64,000 bases of DNA from Areca catechu (taxonomy: Eukaryota; Streptophyta; Magnoliopsida; Arecales; Arecaceae): NCBI GenBank assembly GCA_021397845.1, contig CM038043.1:126772013-126836012 (forward strand). Direction: 5' to 3'. Every line of letters starts with the position of its first letter. The first letter of the stretch is position 1. Made by a program: the position numbers and the translations under genes. Below the pieces are notes generated by a model. The model worked only from the letters and a program-made list of their open reading frames with translations, was not told the DNA's origin and searched no databases. Shown one piece after another: positions 62,584 to 64,000 of the stretch.

Positions 62584-64000
62584 AGTTTTACCAAAATGTT
62601 TCAAATGAAAAGGGTACTTTAGTAATTTATATTCGAGTGATCATGGTTTTAAATTTGAAAATCAAAATTTTGAAAATTTTTGCAATAAAAAAGGGATTGA
62701 ACATAATTTTTCTGCACCTATGACACCTCAATAAAATGGGATTTTAGAAAGGAAAAATCATACTTTAGAAGAAATGGCATACACTATGCTTTGTGAAAAT
62801 GATTTGCCAAGATATTTTTAGGCAGAAACAGTTAATACTACTTGTTATATTTTGAATCGTATTTTAATTCATCCTATTTTAAAGAAAACTCCTTATGAAC
62901 TTTGGAATCAAAGAAAACCAACTTTAAAATATTTTCGAGTTTTTGGTTTTAAATATTTCATTTTAAGTAATGGTAAAGACAACTTGGAAAAATTTGATGC
63001 CAAGTTTGATGAAGGTATCTTCTTATGATACTCTATATCAAGTAGGGCATACAGAGTTTTTAATAAGAGAGTTTTAGTAGTAGAGGAGTCTGTATATGTA
63101 GTCTTTGAAGAGTCTACTAACAAATCCTCTAGAAAAGAGGATATTTCTGATGCATGTGCAGGTGCTGAAAAGTTAAAGAAGCTGATACTGGAAGATCAAC
63201 CTTTTCATTAAGAAGAAGAAGATTAAGACAAATATGAAATAGAAGAAGCTATACAATCCACACCAAAGCATCAAGATTATCCAAGGAGTGGAGGTATGCT
63301 CATGGACATCTGAAGGAGTTAATCCTAGGTGATCCATCAAAAGGGATAAGAACAAGATCTTCAATTAAAAATAAATGTGATTATGTTATTTTTTTTTCTC
63401 AAATTGAACCAAAATGTTTTGATGATGCTGAAAAAGATCCTAATTGGATTAATGCAATGCAAGAAGAATTAAATCAGTTTGAAAGAAATAATGTTTGGAA
63501 TATAATTTTAAGACCATCTAATGTTTCAATTATTGGCACAAAAAGGGTATTTAGGAATAATTGGATGAAAATGGTATTGTTACTAAGAACAAGGCTAGAC
63601 TGGTTACTAAAGGTTATAATCAAGAGGAAGGCATTAATTTTGATGAAATATTTGTACCTGTTGCTAGACTTGAAGCCATTAGATTACTTTTAGTATTTGC
63701 ATGTTTTATGAACTTCAAACTTTTTCAAATAGATGTTAAGAGTTCTTTTCTAAATGGTTATATAGCAGAAGAGGTATTTGTTGAACAACCTAGTTTTGAA
63801 AATCATGCACATCCTGATTATGTTTTCAAACTATACAAAGCACTTCATGGTTTAAAGCAAGAACCCCGAGCATGGTATGAAAGACTCAGCAAGTTTTTGA
63901 TTGAAAATGAATTCTCTAAAGGCCATGTTGACAAAACTTTATTTCTAAAGAAGAAAAATGATGATTTGTTAGTAGTACAAATTTATGTTGATGATATTAT
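62584..64000 (+). pseudogene. pol: SireI integrase end and RT (partial)
   Basis: With several frame changes: SDHGFKFENQNFENFCNKKGIEHNFSAPMTPQ-stop-NGILERKNHTL (second Asp and Glu), KKTPYELWNQRKPTLKYFRVFG, then the RT start WINAMQEELNQFERNNVWN near 63440, FKLFQIDVKSSFLNGYIAEEVFVEQP and YKALHGLKQEPRAWYERLSKFL. The catalytic IYVDDI lies in the last 20 bases of the window. RNase H and the 3' LTR lie to the right. Confidence 0.85.

Larger units (their letters stand above)
58465..64000 (+). mobile_element. SireI: Ty1/copia (SIRE/Maximus-like), 5' LTR to RT, truncated by window edge
   Basis: It has a 5' LTR (about 58465-60024), a primer site, gag, protease, integrase and the first half of RT, then the window ends. 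The gag frame from 60082 to 62583 stays in one register and is interrupted only by point stops, mostly where Trp or Gln is expected. It sits directly after the TatG accessory ORF. The left LTR edge is approximate because no partner LTR is visible. Confidence 0.85.

Overview
The window is flowering-plant nuclear DNA made almost entirely of nested LTR retrotransposons. I found no convincing host gene, rRNA, tRNA or CRISPR array. The lineages (Tat with two RNase H domains, Tekay-like and Galadriel/CRM-like chromoviruses, SIRE-like and Tork/Angela-like copia) point to an angiosperm. A monocot is my guess, but the sequence does not prove it. I use these names: TatA (1-8997, + strand, 5' end outside the window), TatB (9994-21096), TatC (about 21.9-25.8 kb, - strand), TekayD (25810-30620, - strand), CopiaE (33682-43962, + strand), LTR-F (32805-33681 plus 43968-45267, the host of CopiaE), TatG (about 45.7-58.45 kb, - strand), GalH (47782-56609, + strand, inside TatG) and SireI (58465-64000, + strand, running off the right edge).

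Layout. TatA has gag, protease, RT, RNase H, a second RNase H and integrase. After these come a degenerate tandem-repeat tract, a GC-rich block, a spliced-looking antisense ORF, a polypurine tract and an LTR. TatB has the same modules, but everything downstream of pol, including its 3' LTR, is inverted, and a third LTR follows. TatC and TatG are decayed minus-strand copies whose antisense ORF therefore lies on the plus strand. TekayD keeps only gag and protease between its LTRs. CopiaE is young (about 23 differences between two 2.4-kb LTRs) and nearly intact. GalH (about 2% LTR divergence) interrupts the antisense ORF of TatG. SireI lies just beyond that ORF.

The most notable structure is TatB. 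Its LTR(+)-pol-ACTAT-LTR(-)-inverted tail-ATAGT-LTR(+) order, with a 5-bp CTTGT duplication outside, is what integration of a retrotransposon cDNA into itself (autointegration, inversion product) would leave after the circle was recaptured by a chromosome. Undoing the inversion at the 5-bp site restores the normal pol terminus and stop codon seen in TatA.

Other items worth follow-up: (i) a roughly 140-nt leader block with a conserved bulged hairpin shared by CopiaE (Ty1/copia) and GalH (Ty3/gypsy); (ii) a TRIM-like mini-LTR with a second primer-binding site inside the CopiaE leader; (iii) the Tat antisense ORF, whose domain and two small introns recur in separate elements; (iv) tandem repeats of different unit length in every Tat 3' region. 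Many stop codons are at tryptophan, glutamine or arginine codons, as expected from cytosine deamination in methylated silent DNA.
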